Assembly: GCF_001509555.1 (NCBI RefSeq)
Contig: NZ_LMAS01000003.1
Coordinates: forward strand, 515,175 to 579,174
DNA from: Bacillus sp. FJAT-29937
GTDB lineage: Bacteria > Bacillota > Bacilli > Bacillales > Cytobacillaceae
Direction of reading: 5' to 3'
Length of the DNA stretch: 64,000 nt
The position numbers and the translations under genes are program-made. The notes under the pieces are model-generated. The model was not told where the DNA came from, made no database searches, and worked only from the letters and a program-made list of their open reading frames with translations. Shown piece by piece: positions 48,077 through 56,440 of this stretch (its first letter is position 1; every line of letters starts with the position of its first letter).

Positions 48077-48104
48077 AAAGGATTTTTCGACATATTTAGA
48101 GAAT
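48077..48104 (+). promoter_or_regulatory. Candidate sigma-H promoter with 0A box upstream of the epimerase operon
   Basis: AAAGGATTT (48077-48085), 12-bp spacer, AGAGAAT (48098-48104) fits RNAGGAWWW-N11/12-RNNGAAT. A perfect inverted 0A box, TTCGACA (48086-48092), lies directly after the -35. The -35 is identical to that of spo0A Ps at 25066. It faces yqjC, 125 bp away. Confidence 0.5.
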
Positions 48105-48228
48105 ACATAATATGACGGTTTTTTTGCAACTTCCAGGCTTGTGTTAAAAAGTCCAATTCAGGATGGATGTTTCACTTTAGTATAGAAACGATTATAATTT
48201 TAAAAGGATAGCAATTGGAGGGGAACAT

Positions 48229-48633
48229 ATGATTAAAAAGATTGATCATATCGGAATTGCAGTTCGCTCACTTGAGGAGGCACTGCCGTTCTATACAGAC
48301 ATTCTAAAGCTTCCTCTGCTTGGCATTGAAGAGGTGGAAAGTGAAAAGCTTAAAGTTGCTTTCCTGGGAGCCGGAGATACGAAGCTCGAGCTATTGGAGC
48401 CGACTAATCCTGAAAGCGCTGTCGCAAAATTTATCGAGCATCGCGGAGAAGGTCTTCATCATGTAGCATTAGGTGTGGAATCCATCCAGGATCGGATTAA
48501 TGAAATGAAGGAAAAAGGAATATCCATGCTGAATGAAGTTCCAAAAATAGGGGCAGGTGGAGCACAGATCGCCTTTATGCATCCAAAATCTACAGGAAAA
48601 GTGCTTTATGAATTGTGCGAAAGGAAAGGATGA
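48229..48633 (+). CDS. yqjC: Methylmalonyl-CoA epimerase
   Basis: A 134-residue VOC-fold enzyme that interconverts (2S)- and (2R)-methylmalonyl-CoA. It begins IKKIDHIGIAVRSLEEALPFY with the metal His and shows the second His in GEGLHHVALGVE and the Glu in the C-terminal VLYELCERKG. SD TTGGAGGGG precedes ATG 48229. It overlaps the start region of yqjD without a gap; the pair works with mutAB at 38-42 kb. Confidence 0.93.
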   Translation: MIKKIDHIGIAVRSLEEALPFYTDILKLPLLGIEEVESEKLKVAFLGAGDTKLELLEPTNPESAVAKFIEHRGEGLHHVALGVESIQDRINEMKEKGISMLNEVPKIGAGGAQIAFMHPKSTGKVLYELCERKG

Positions 48634-50193
48634 ATGAGGATCATGGCAGACATCTATGAAAAGATTAACGAATTATATGACCGCAGAAGAGAAATTGAAC
48701 TTGGCGGGGGGGATGAAAGAATTGCAAAGCAGCATGAGAAGGGGAAGCTAACGGCAAGAGAGCGAATTGATTTACTTGTTGATCCAGGGACTTTTGTTGA
48801 ACTAAATCCGTTTATTGAGCATCGCTGTACGGATTTTGGACTGGAAGGACAAAAGGGGCCTGGGGACGGAGTTGTAACTGGGTACGGAAAAGTAAATGGC
48901 AGACCAATTTTTCTATTTTCTCAGGATTTCACGGTTTTCGGGGGAGCACTTGGTGAAATGCATGCGAAAAAAATTGCTAATGTGATGGATTTAGCTGCCA
49001 AAAATGGGGCGCCATTTGTTGGCTTGAATGATTCTGGCGGTGCGAGAATTCAAGAAGGTGTTGTATCATTAGACGGATATGGCCATATCTTTTACCGAAA
49101 TTCAATTTATTCTGGTGTGATCCCACAAATCTCCGTCATCATGGGCCCATGTGCGGGTGGAGCAGTCTACTCGCCTGCGATCACTGACTTTGTTTTCATG
49201 GTTGAAAATACGAGCCAAATGTTTATTACAGGACCTAAAGTAATTGAAACGGTTACAGGGGAGCAAATATCTGCTGAGGATTTAGGCGGAGCAAACGTAC
49301 ATAATACGATTAGCGGCAATGCGCATTTTAAAGGCAAGACAGAAGCGGAGGTCATCGAACAAGTTCGCCATTTACTAAGCTATTTGCCGCAAAACAATGA
49401 GGAAAAGCCACCAATGCTGCTTGTAGACAATGAGGACGATTATCGTCCGGACTTAACAGATGTCATCCCGTTCGATGCTGTACGTCCTTATGATGTACGG
49501 AAGGTTATAGAACAGGTAGTAGATCATGAGTCCTTTACGGAGATTCATCAGGACTTTGCAAAAAACATTGTTGTTGGCTTAGCGAGAATAAAGGGTGAAG
49601 TCGTTGGTCTTGTCTGCAATCAGCCGAAATTCATGGCTGGCGGCCTTGATATCGATTCATCTGATAAGGCTGCGAGATTTATTCGTTTCTGTGATTCCTT
49701 TAATATTCCGATTATCACTTTTGAGGATGTAACAGGCTTTTTCCCTGGTGTTAAACAAGAGCATGGGGGAATTATCCGCCACGGTGCCAAGATTTTATAC
49801 GCTTATTCGGAAGCAACTGTTCCAAAGCTAACCGTCATCTTGCGAAAGGCTTTTGGAGGGGCATATGTGGCTTTGAATAGTAAGGCGATTGGTGCTGACC
49901 TTGTTTTTGCTTGGCCGAATGCAGAGGTTGCAGTTATGGGGCCTCAAGGGGCGGCTAATATTATTTTCGCTCGGGAAATTCAAAACAGTGAAGATCCGGA
50001 GGCAACTAGAGCACAGAAAATTGAAGAATACCGTGAAAAATTTGCTAATCCATATGTTGCGGCAAGCAGAGGGATGGTTGATGATGTCATTGACCCTCGT
50101 GAAACAAGAATCAAACTCATTCAAGCCCTTGAGATGCTGCGGAATAAGCAGGAATCCAGACCGAAGAAGAAACACGGAAACATTCCGCTTTAA
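48634..50193 (+). CDS. yqjD: Acyl-CoA carboxylase carboxyltransferase (propionyl-CoA carboxylase beta)
   Basis: A 519-residue biotin-dependent carboxyltransferase. Motifs include HEKGKLTARERIDLLVDPGTF at the N-terminus, the oxyanion Gly-Ala pairs in MGPCAGGAVYSPA and RKAFGGAYVA, and a basic C-terminus (RPKKKHG). It likely makes (2S)-methylmalonyl-CoA from propionyl-CoA. No dedicated alpha subunit lies beside it, so it must borrow biotin subunits, perhaps AccB/AccC. Start could also be ATG 48643. Confidence 0.92.
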   Translation: MRIMADIYEKINELYDRRREIELGGGDERIAKQHEKGKLTARERIDLLVDPGTFVELNPFIEHRCTDFGLEGQKGPGDGVVTGYGKVNGRPIFLFSQDFTVFGGALGEMHAKKIANVMDLAAKNGAPFVGLNDSGGARIQEGVVSLDGYGHIFYRNSIYSGVIPQISVIMGPCAGGAVYSPAITDFVFMVENTSQMFITGPKVIETVTGEQISAEDLGGANVHNTISGNAHFKGKTEAEVIEQVRHLLSYLPQNNEEKPPMLLVDNEDDYRPDLTDVIPFDAVRPYDVRKVIEQVVDHESFTEIHQDFAKNIVVGLARIKGEVVGLVCNQPKFMAGGLDIDSSDKAARFIRFCDSFNIPIITFEDVTGFFPGVKQEHGGIIRHGAKILYAYSEATVPKLTVILRKAFGGAYVALNSKAIGADLVFAWPNAEVAVMGPQGAANIIFAREIQNSEDPEATRAQKIEEYREKFANPYVAASRGMVDDVIDPRETRIKLIQALEMLRNKQESRPKKKHGNIPL

Positions 50194-50246
50194 AATTGAA
50201 TTTATAATAGACAGATACTTAATGTGAATAATTGGAGGAAAAAAGA

Positions 50247-51368
50247 ATGATTAATGAGGAACGTTTGCTTAACGAATTTTTGGAGCTAGTCCAAATAGAT
50301 TCAGAAACAAAATATGAAGCTGAAATTGCAAAAGTTTTAAAACAAAAGTTTTCTGACTTAGGTGTAGAGGTATTTGAGGATGATACGACAGCACAGACAG
50401 GGCACGGTGCAGGCAATTTGATTTGCACGCTTCATGGGACAAAAGAGGGAGTAGACACAATCTATTTCACCTCCCATATGGATACAGTTGTTCCGGCTAA
50501 AGGGGTTAAACCATCGATTAAGGACGGCTATGTTGTTTCAGATGGGACAACCATACTTGGAGCAGATGATAAAACTGGACTTGCTGTTATGCTTGAAATT
50601 ATAAAAGTTCTTAAAGAACAAAGCATTCCACATGGCACTATCCAATTTATCATTACGGCTGGGGAAGAGTCTGGCCTTGTTGGTGCAAAGGCACTTGATC
50701 CATCACTAATGACAGCCAAGTATGGCTACGCGCTAGACAGCGATGGCAAAGTTGGAAACATTATTGTTGCTGCACCAACACAAGCAAAGGTGTTAGCAAC
50801 CATTCATGGGAAAACAGCTCACGCTGGCGTTGCTCCAGAAAAAGGGGTTTCAGCCATCACAATTGCTGCAAAAGCGATTTCAAGAATGCCTTTAGGCCGA
50901 ATTGACGAGGAAACAACAGCTAATATTGGCCGTTTTGAAGGGGGAACTCAAACGAATATCGTATGCGACCGCGTGGATATTTTAGCCGAGGCCCGCTCTT
51001 TAGTGAATGAAAAAATGGAAGCTCAGGTCCGTAAAATGAAGGAAGCATTCGAGAGTGCTGCTGAAGAAATGGGTGGAAAAGCAGATGTTGAAATTAAAGT
51101 CATGTACCCGGGCTTTAAATTTGGAGAAGGCGATCATGTTGTCGAAGTTGCCAGAAAAGCTGCAGCAAAAATCGGCCGCAGCTGTGAGTTATTGAAAAGC
51201 GGGGGAGGCAGCGATGCCAATGTCATTGCCGGTTTCGGCATCCCAACAGTCAACCTTGCTGTCGGCTATGAAGAAATTCACACGACTAATGAGCGTATGC
51301 CAATCGAGGAATTGAATAAATTGGCGGAAATGGTGATTGCCATCATTGAGGAAGTTGCGGCTCAGTAA
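50247..51368 (+). CDS. yqjE: M20 family peptidase (PepT-like)
   Basis: A 373-residue dinuclear zinc peptidase. Metal and catalytic residues are visible in FTSHMDTVVPAKG (His, Asp), GADDKTGLAVMLEI (bridging Asp) and TAGEESGLVGAKAL (catalytic Glu, metal Glu), with the dimerisation insert GKTAHAGVAPEKG and a final His in YEEIHTTNE. It resembles tripeptidase T and matches B. subtilis YqjE. Start ATG 50247 follows TTGGAGGAAAA. Substrate is not known. Confidence 0.9.
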   Translation: MINEERLLNEFLELVQIDSETKYEAEIAKVLKQKFSDLGVEVFEDDTTAQTGHGAGNLICTLHGTKEGVDTIYFTSHMDTVVPAKGVKPSIKDGYVVSDGTTILGADDKTGLAVMLEIIKVLKEQSIPHGTIQFIITAGEESGLVGAKALDPSLMTAKYGYALDSDGKVGNIIVAAPTQAKVLATIHGKTAHAGVAPEKGVSAITIAAKAISRMPLGRIDEETTANIGRFEGGTQTNIVCDRVDILAEARSLVNEKMEAQVRKMKEAFESAAEEMGGKADVEIKVMYPGFKFGEGDHVVEVARKAAAKIGRSCELLKSGGGSDANVIAGFGIPTVNLAVGYEEIHTTNERMPIEELNKLAEMVIAIIEEVAAQ

Positions 51369-51472
51369 TGACATGTATATGGGTATAAAAGCAATATTTT
51401 CTTCCAAAACACCTCTCCCTTTAGTAATATAAGGATAGGGGAAATTACCCACTAGATTAGGAGGGGTTGCAT

Positions 51473-51946
51473 TTGGGAGAGACGAATAAAGTGGTTGTGT
51501 TTCAAGTAGGAAATGAAGAATATGCGATTCCGATTCGATTTGTCATTTCAATAGAAAAAATAGAAGGAATTACGCCGATCCCTCATCTGCCTGAATATGT
51601 GAATGGAATTTTTAAAGTAAGAGGAGATTTGATCCCTGTTATCGATTTTGAAAGAGTTCTATATAATCAGCCTACAAGGTCAAATGAAACAACAAAGATT
51701 ATTGTCTTGCAGACAAATGATCTGTCAATCGGAGTCATTGTCAAGGATGCCAAGGAAATCATCGACATTCCGCCTGATAAATTAAAGCAGCTTGGGCTGA
51801 TCGCATACAAAAAAACAACCTATTTTACGGGTATTGCTAATTTAGATTCTCGAATTATTACTTTAATAGATCCTTCGCAAATGGTCCAATCATTAGAAGG
51901 AATCAAGCAAATTCAAGAATTTATGAAATCACAGAAAGTTACATAA
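51473..51946 (+). CDS. Orphan CheW-domain protein
   Basis: A 157-residue protein made of a single CheW domain: KVVVFQVGNEEYAIPIRFVI, VNGIFKVRGDLIPVIDF and GIANLDSRIITLIDPSQM are hallmark CheW segments. There is no receiver domain, so it is not CheV. CheW scaffolds receptors to CheA. No chemotaxis gene is near; flanks are yqjE and dinB, and B. subtilis lacks a CheW gene here. Start TTG 51473, 6 nt after AGGAGGGG. It may be an auxiliary coupler for a specific receptor. Confidence 0.87.
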   Translation: MGETNKVVVFQVGNEEYAIPIRFVISIEKIEGITPIPHLPEYVNGIFKVRGDLIPVIDFERVLYNQPTRSNETTKIIVLQTNDLSIGVIVKDAKEIIDIPPDKLKQLGLIAYKKTTYFTGIANLDSRIITLIDPSQMVQSLEGIKQIQEFMKSQKVT

Positions 51947-51953
51947 TATTTTC

Positions 51954-51988
51954 AAACAGGGGATGATTGGCCATCCTCTGTTTTTTTT
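51954..51988 (+). terminator. Terminator after the CheW gene
   Basis: CAGGGGATG (51957-51965) pairs with CATCCTCTG (51972-51980, one G-T pair), followed by eight Ts. Confidence 0.92.
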
Positions 51989-52059
51989 AACCTTGCAAGA
52001 TGAAGGAGCCTTAATGATTTGGTAAAATAGTATCAGAATAAGTAAAGGGAAGTGTCAGC

Positions 52060-53346
52060 ATGAAACAAATGTATCCGAAAAATGGCCGAGTCATTTTACA
52101 TGTTGATATGAATAGTTTCTATGCGTCAGTCGAAATGGCATATGATCCCACATTAAAAGGGAAGCCGCTTGCAATCGCAGGGAATCCCGCCGAAAGGAGA
52201 GGGATCATTGTAACATGCAGCTATGAGGCAAGAAGCTTTGGTGTTCGAACAACTATGCCGCTTTGGGAGGCGAAAAAGCTTTGCCCGCAGCTTATTGTTA
52301 AAAAGCCGAATTTTGATAGATATCGTGCCGCTTCCATCGGAATGTTTGAGATTCTTAATGAATATTCTGAACTTGTTGAACCCGTTTCGATTGATGAAGG
52401 TTATATTGATATAACAAATAGCTATGAGCACGGAACACCGCCCGAAATTGCCGAGAAAATTCAAAAGCAAATTTTAAATCAGCTTGATTTGCCTTGCAGT
52501 ATTGGGATTTCCCCAAATAAATTTTTGGCAAAAACCGCATCTGATATGAAAAAACCAATGGGTATTACCGTTTTAAGGAAAAGAGATGTCCCTGCTATTC
52601 TTTGGCCTTTGGAAGTTGAAAGCATGCATGGAGTCGGAAGGAAAACGGGAGAAAAATTGCGGAGCATACATATTCAAACGATTGGAGATCTAGCAGCCGC
52701 CAATGATATCCAGCTTAAATCGGCACTCGGGATCAATGGCCTTCGTTTAAAGGAAAGGGCAAATGGGATTGATCGAAGAATGGTCGATCCAGAAGCCGCC
52801 TCTGAATTCAAAAGTGTAGGGAATTCTACTACTCTGCCGCGAGACTACTTTAATCAGCAAGAGCTGCTTCATGTAATAGAGGATCTTGCAGGAACCGTTT
52901 CCACTCGGCTCAAAAGAAAAAAGGTTCTTGCTGCTTCTTTAAGTATCATGATTCGTTATAAGGATAGAAAAACAGTGACAAGAAGCAAAAAGCTATCAAA
53001 CCCGATTCAAAAAAGCGAAGATATTTTTGCAGCCGCAAAGCAATTATTTTTAAAACATTGGAATGGCGACCCTGTAAGGCTGCTGGGAGTTACAGGCATG
53101 GAATTAGTGGAACATAATGAAGCGGTTAAACAGCTTGATCTATTTAGCTATGAAACGGAAGCGAAGAAGGAACCGTTGTTTGAGGCCCTCTCTCATTTGC
53201 GTGAAAAATATGGGGCGCAGATAATTGATACGGCTGCCGGCATGCCGGAAATAAAAAAGCAACAGCAAGGAATCGGAACAGAGACTAGCTTTAATAAGGA
53301 TTTTCTTCATGATTTATCTACACATTCAGATCAAGAAAAAGAGTAG
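52060..53346 (+). CDS. dinB: DNA polymerase IV (Y-family)
   Basis: A 428-residue translesion polymerase corresponding to B. subtilis YqjH (PolY1). The catalytic motifs LHVDMNSFYASVE and VSIDEGYID carry the acidic residues; helix-hairpin-helix and little-finger domains follow. A beta-clamp binding motif QLDLF lies near residue 357, and the last ~50 residues form a polar tail. SD AAGGGAAG precedes ATG 52060. Confidence 0.95.
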   Translation: MKQMYPKNGRVILHVDMNSFYASVEMAYDPTLKGKPLAIAGNPAERRGIIVTCSYEARSFGVRTTMPLWEAKKLCPQLIVKKPNFDRYRAASIGMFEILNEYSELVEPVSIDEGYIDITNSYEHGTPPEIAEKIQKQILNQLDLPCSIGISPNKFLAKTASDMKKPMGITVLRKRDVPAILWPLEVESMHGVGRKTGEKLRSIHIQTIGDLAAANDIQLKSALGINGLRLKERANGIDRRMVDPEAASEFKSVGNSTTLPRDYFNQQELLHVIEDLAGTVSTRLKRKKVLAASLSIMIRYKDRKTVTRSKKLSNPIQKSEDIFAAAKQLFLKHWNGDPVRLLGVTGMELVEHNEAVKQLDLFSYETEAKKEPLFEALSHLREKYGAQIIDTAAGMPEIKKQQQGIGTETSFNKDFLHDLSTHSDQEKE

Positions 53347-53430
53347 AAAGATTTAGCTAGTTGTTATCCAATGGAAAGGGTATGGTATAGTAAAAAAATA
53401 ATGAGCTGTAACTGAAAAAGGAGAATATTT

Positions 53431-54363
53431 ATGGATGTTTTTTTCTTAGGAACAGGTGCCGGTATGCCTGCTAAGGCGAGAAATGTAACTTCTATCGTGT
53501 TAAAGCTGCTGGAGGAACGAGGATCCATCTGGCTATTCGATTGTGGAGAAGCTACTCAGCACCAAATTTTACATACATCAATTAAGCCTCGAAGAATTGA
53601 AAAAATATTTATTACACATCTTCACGGCGATCATATTTATGGTTTGCCTGGTTTGCTTTCAAGCCGTTCCTTTCAAGGCGGAGAATCGGAGGTATCCTTA
53701 TATGGACCAAAGGGCATAAAAGATTATGTGGAAGTATCTCTATCCATTAGCCAAACTTATTTAAAATATCCTCTAGAAATTATTGAAATAGATGAAGGGA
53801 TCATTTTTGAAGATGAGGAATTTATCGTTGAAGCACGTCTTCTTGAGCATGGAATTCCTTCATATGGTTATAGAATTGTGGAAAAGGATCGACCTGGAAC
53901 TCTCCTAGCGGACAAGCTCCTAGAGGCAGGCATAAAGCCAGGACCTCTTTATAAAAGGATTAAAAATGGGGAGAGGGTCGTTCTTGATGATGGCCGTGTT
54001 ATTCATCCATCTGAATTCTTAGGACCAGAGCAAAAGGGAAGAATCGTGACAATCCTTGGAGATACTCGAAAATGTGAGGCGGCTATTGAATTGGCTAATG
54101 GGGCAGATTTGCTTATTCATGAAGCAACCTTTTCTGCGGGTGAGGAACATCTTGCCTATGAATATTATCATTCCACAACAACACAAGCAGCAGAGGTTGC
54201 GAAATCAGCAGGTGCAAAAAAGCTTTGCCTGACACATATCAGTTCGCGCTACGATCGAAAGGATTGGCTAAGATTAGTTCAAGAATCGGAAGCTATTTTC
54301 CCAAATACCGAAATGGCAAATGACTTTAAAGAGCTCTCTGTAGCAGTTGAGAAAAGTAATTAA
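53431..54363 (+). CDS. rnz: Ribonuclease Z
   Basis: A 310-residue metallo-beta-lactamase-fold tRNA 3' endonuclease. [14 protein letters not shown] opens the protein, followed by the zinc motif [15 protein letters not shown], the later GDTRKCEA (metal Asp) and the C-terminal LTHISSRY (metal His). It removes 3' trailers from CCA-less tRNA precursors. The gene order dinB to rnz resembles B. subtilis yqjH to yqjK, with gndA and zwf missing between them. Confidence 0.95.
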   Translation: MDVFFLGTGAGMPAKARNVTSIVLKLLEERGSIWLFDCGEATQHQILHTSIKPRRIEKIFITHLHGDHIYGLPGLLSSRSFQGGESEVSLYGPKGIKDYVEVSLSISQTYLKYPLEIIEIDEGIIFEDEEFIVEARLLEHGIPSYGYRIVEKDRPGTLLADKLLEAGIKPGPLYKRIKNGERVVLDDGRVIHPSEFLGPEQKGRIVTILGDTRKCEAAIELANGADLLIHEATFSAGEEHLAYEYYHSTTTQAAEVAKSAGAKKLCLTHISSRYDRKDWLRLVQESEAIFPNTEMANDFKELSVAVEKSN

Positions 54364-54418
54364 ACTTTCTTATTGACATAATATATTGGCATAATATTTG
54401 ATTTCTGGAGGAAGCAAG

Positions 54419-55771
54419 ATGCAGCATGATGAACAGTGGTCTTCGAAAATAGGTTTTATTTTAGCTTCAGCGGGTTCGGCAATTGGACTCGGCGCGATTT
54501 GGAAGCTTCCGTATGTAACAGGGGTGAGCGGAGGCGGTGCCTTTATTTTATTATTTCTAATATTTTCCCTGCTAATAGGTTTTCCGCTTCTTCTTGGTGA
54601 ATTTGTCATTGGTCGCAGTACTGGAAAAGAAGCGATTTCAGCTTATAAAGCGATTGCCCCAAAGTCAAAATGGCATTGGATTGGCTATTTAGGTGTGTTT
54701 ACATGCTTTCTGTTATTATCCTTTTATAGTGTCATCGGCGGCTGGATTATAAAATATTTGTACTATAATATTTCGGATATTGTCGGAGCACAAGGAAGTG
54801 TCGATTATGAATCCCTGTTTGGCACAACTGTATCCAGCCAAGTTTCAGTTGTTATTTCCCAGGCCATCTTCCTTATCATTACGATCATGGTAGTTGCTAG
54901 AGGCGTACAAGCAGGAATTGAGAAAATTAGTAAAATCATGATGCCTGCTTTGTTTATATTATTTATTATCTTAATAATCCGCTCACTTACATTGAATAAC
55001 GCAATGGAAGGAGTAAGTTTCTTCTTAAAACCTGACTTTTCAAGCTTAACGTCAGAAAGCGTTCTTTATGCAATGGGGCAATCATTTTTCTCATTGAGTG
55101 TTGGTGTTTCAGTCATGGTCACCTATAGCTCTTATTTATCCAAAAAGGAAAACCTGCTTCAGCCGGCATTATCTGTCGTCATCATGAATCTTTTTATTTC
55201 GCTTCTTGCTGGGCTGGCTATTTTTCCGGCTGTTTTCTCTTTAGGATTTGAGCCAACAGCAGGACCGGGGCTTCTATTTATTGTTTTGCCATCTGTTTTC
55301 GACCAAATTATTTTTGGGAAATGGTTTTTGCTGCTATTCCTTGCTTTGTTCTTATTTGCAACGCTTACGTCTGCATTCTCTATGTTAGAAATCGTTGTCG
55401 CAGCAGTCAACAGCAAAAAGGGAAAAGGAAGAGGCTCGAAAGCCTGGATGATTGGTACAGCTATTTTTATTGTTGGGATCCCATCAGCTTTATCTTTTAG
55501 TACGCTTTCAGACATATCATTTTTCGGAAAAAGCATTTTCGACAGCGCAGACTTTCTAGTCAGCAATATTTTAATGCCTACTGGTGCATTTCTGATTTCT
55601 ATTTTCGTTTCTTTTAAAATGAAAAAAGATTTATTAAGAAGTGAATTGATTCAAGGATCAAAAGGATTCCATCTAATTTTTACTGTGTGGTTTTTACTGA
55701 TGCGATATGTCGTTCCGCTTGTCATTCTTATTGTATTTATTGATTCTTTAGGAATTTTTAAAAAGATGTAG
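54419..55771 (+). CDS. Sodium-dependent transporter, NSS (SNF) family
   Basis: A 450-residue secondary transporter with eleven to twelve predicted helices. The N-terminal ASAGSAIGLGAIWKLPYVTG is the unwound TM1 Na+/substrate site of LeuT/MhsT-like transporters, and the following GGGAFILLF and ASGIG-like regions fit. Substrate is probably an amino acid; not determinable. ATG 54419 follows CTGGAGGAAG. It faces namA convergently once the intervening cassette is discounted. Confidence 0.9.
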   Translation: MQHDEQWSSKIGFILASAGSAIGLGAIWKLPYVTGVSGGGAFILLFLIFSLLIGFPLLLGEFVIGRSTGKEAISAYKAIAPKSKWHWIGYLGVFTCFLLLSFYSVIGGWIIKYLYYNISDIVGAQGSVDYESLFGTTVSSQVSVVISQAIFLIITIMVVARGVQAGIEKISKIMMPALFILFIILIIRSLTLNNAMEGVSFFLKPDFSSLTSESVLYAMGQSFFSLSVGVSVMVTYSSYLSKKENLLQPALSVVIMNLFISLLAGLAIFPAVFSLGFEPTAGPGLLFIVLPSVFDQIIFGKWFLLLFLALFLFATLTSAFSMLEIVVAAVNSKKGKGRGSKAWMIGTAIFIVGIPSALSFSTLSDISFFGKSIFDSADFLVSNILMPTGAFLISIFVSFKMKKDLLRSELIQGSKGFHLIFTVWFLLMRYVVPLVILIVFIDSLGIFKKM

Positions 55772-55814
55772 ATGAAAAGCAGGCAGCGGAAATTTATTTG
55801 CGAAAAAGAACAAA

Positions 55815-55845
55815 ACAGGATGGAGTTACCCCCATCCTGTATTAT
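55815..55845. terminator. Terminator after the NSS transporter
   Basis: ACAGGATGG (55815-55823) pairs with CCATCCTGT (55832-55840), followed by ATTATTATTT. It is the duplicated form of the hairpin at 60251-60281. Confidence 0.8.
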
Positions 55846-55846
55846 T

Positions 55847-55883
55847 ATTTAGACCAGCCCACTCATATTGTTAGGCAGGTCTA
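55847..55883 (-). pseudogene. Degenerate namA C-terminal fragment
   Basis: Minus-strand reading from 55883 gives CCTAACAATATGAG...CTGGTCTAA, homologous to the namA end CCGAAGCAATATGAG...CTGGGTATAA at 60288-60312 with about three single-base gaps and several substitutions. No start, no SD: a remnant, not a gene. Confidence 0.65.
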
Positions 55884-56127
55884 CCCCTAAAGAAATCCCC
55901 TAACCCAAAAAAAATATTTAAAAACTTCGTTATATTTTAAAAGTATTTTCTTAGTGGTCATTACAACCGTCTTTACAAAGCGGTTGTACAATTTCCCTAC
56001 ATACAACGCTTTCTATTAACTAAACTATTGCTGCGCGAAACTGTACATTCAGTTCTTCAAATAGTTTACAAAATAGTATATATAGATCGTTTGTATAATT
56101 TATTCCGAAAATTCACAAAAGTTAGTA

Positions 56128-56156
56128 TTGACTAATTTTTACGAAAATGGTTTAAT
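56128..56156 (+). promoter_or_regulatory. Promoter of the ABC/dehydrogenase cassette
   Basis: TTGACT (56128-56133), 17-bp spacer, TTTAAT (56151-56156), 285 bp before the ATPase gene. The upstream stretch 55884-56127 is AT-rich with one 8-bp inverted repeat (TACAACCG 55962-55969, CGGTTGTA 55981-55988) and no gene. Confidence 0.6.
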
Positions 56157-56162
56157 GATACC

Positions 56163-56440
56163 CAAGTGGTAGGGTCACTGCGCCTGAGATGATCCTACTC
56201 CTAAATTTCATATTTAATTATGATGAAGGAGGCAAAAAACAGCGAATTTGAAAAAGATGATTGCCATTCTTATAGGATCATTCCAACACCTATTTTGTAA
56301 TTTTGTGAAAGATTTTAAAACTATCGGTAATACCACATACTTGTTGTCCGAACATAATGTCGAAGACTGGATTTCGTAAAATTGCTTTCCAGGTTCACAT
56401 AAATTTGTTCGGCTTCAAATTATAAGGAGGTCAGTACGAG
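56163..56440 (+). other. Structured ~275-nt 5' leader of the ABC cassette
   Basis: The predicted transcript starts near 56163 and folds at once: GTAGGGTCA (56169-56177) pairs with TGATCCTAC (56190-56198) over a 12-nt loop CTGCGCCTGAGA. A second hairpin, CTCCT (56198-56202) with AGGAG (56227-56231), buries an AAGGAGG that has no start codon at a usable distance. Further on, CCGAACA (56348-56354) is complementary to TGTTCGG (56406-56412), 20 nt before the real SD. The layout suggests a cis-regulatory RNA. It does not match any riboswitch class I can recall; the CTGAGA in the loop recalls the TPP riboswitch but the second TPP half is absent. Confidence 0.5.

Larger units (their letters stand above)
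55798..55883. repeat. Left copy of an ~85-bp direct repeat containing a namA 3'-end relic
   Basis: Aligns with 60233-60322: shared TTGCGAAAAA, terminator ACAGGATGG/CCATCCTGT, then a fragment that on the minus strand reads like the last ~10 codons of namA (CAATATGAGTGGGCTGG versus CAATATGAGCGGGGCTGG) but with single-base deletions that break the frame. It marks one edge of the 4.3-kb ABC/dehydrogenase cassette. Confidence 0.8.

Noticed and set aside
56163-56235. TPP or guanidine-I riboswitch in the ABC leader
   Set aside because: CTGAGA and the NMT1-type transporter suggested TPP, but the CCUGAUCUGG-type second half is missing; guanidine-I ACGG/GUCCGAGAG motifs are also absent.
56358-56364. 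Perfect 0A box TGTCGAA in the ABC leader
   Set aside because: A 7-mer of this kind is expected about eight times by chance on both strands of 64 kb, and no sigma-H or sigma-A promoter overlaps it.
56248-56379. 43-codon frame starting at TTG after AAGGAGG in the ABC leader
   Set aside because: SD-to-start distance is 15 nt and the product shows no family features; the AAGGAGG sits in a hairpin.
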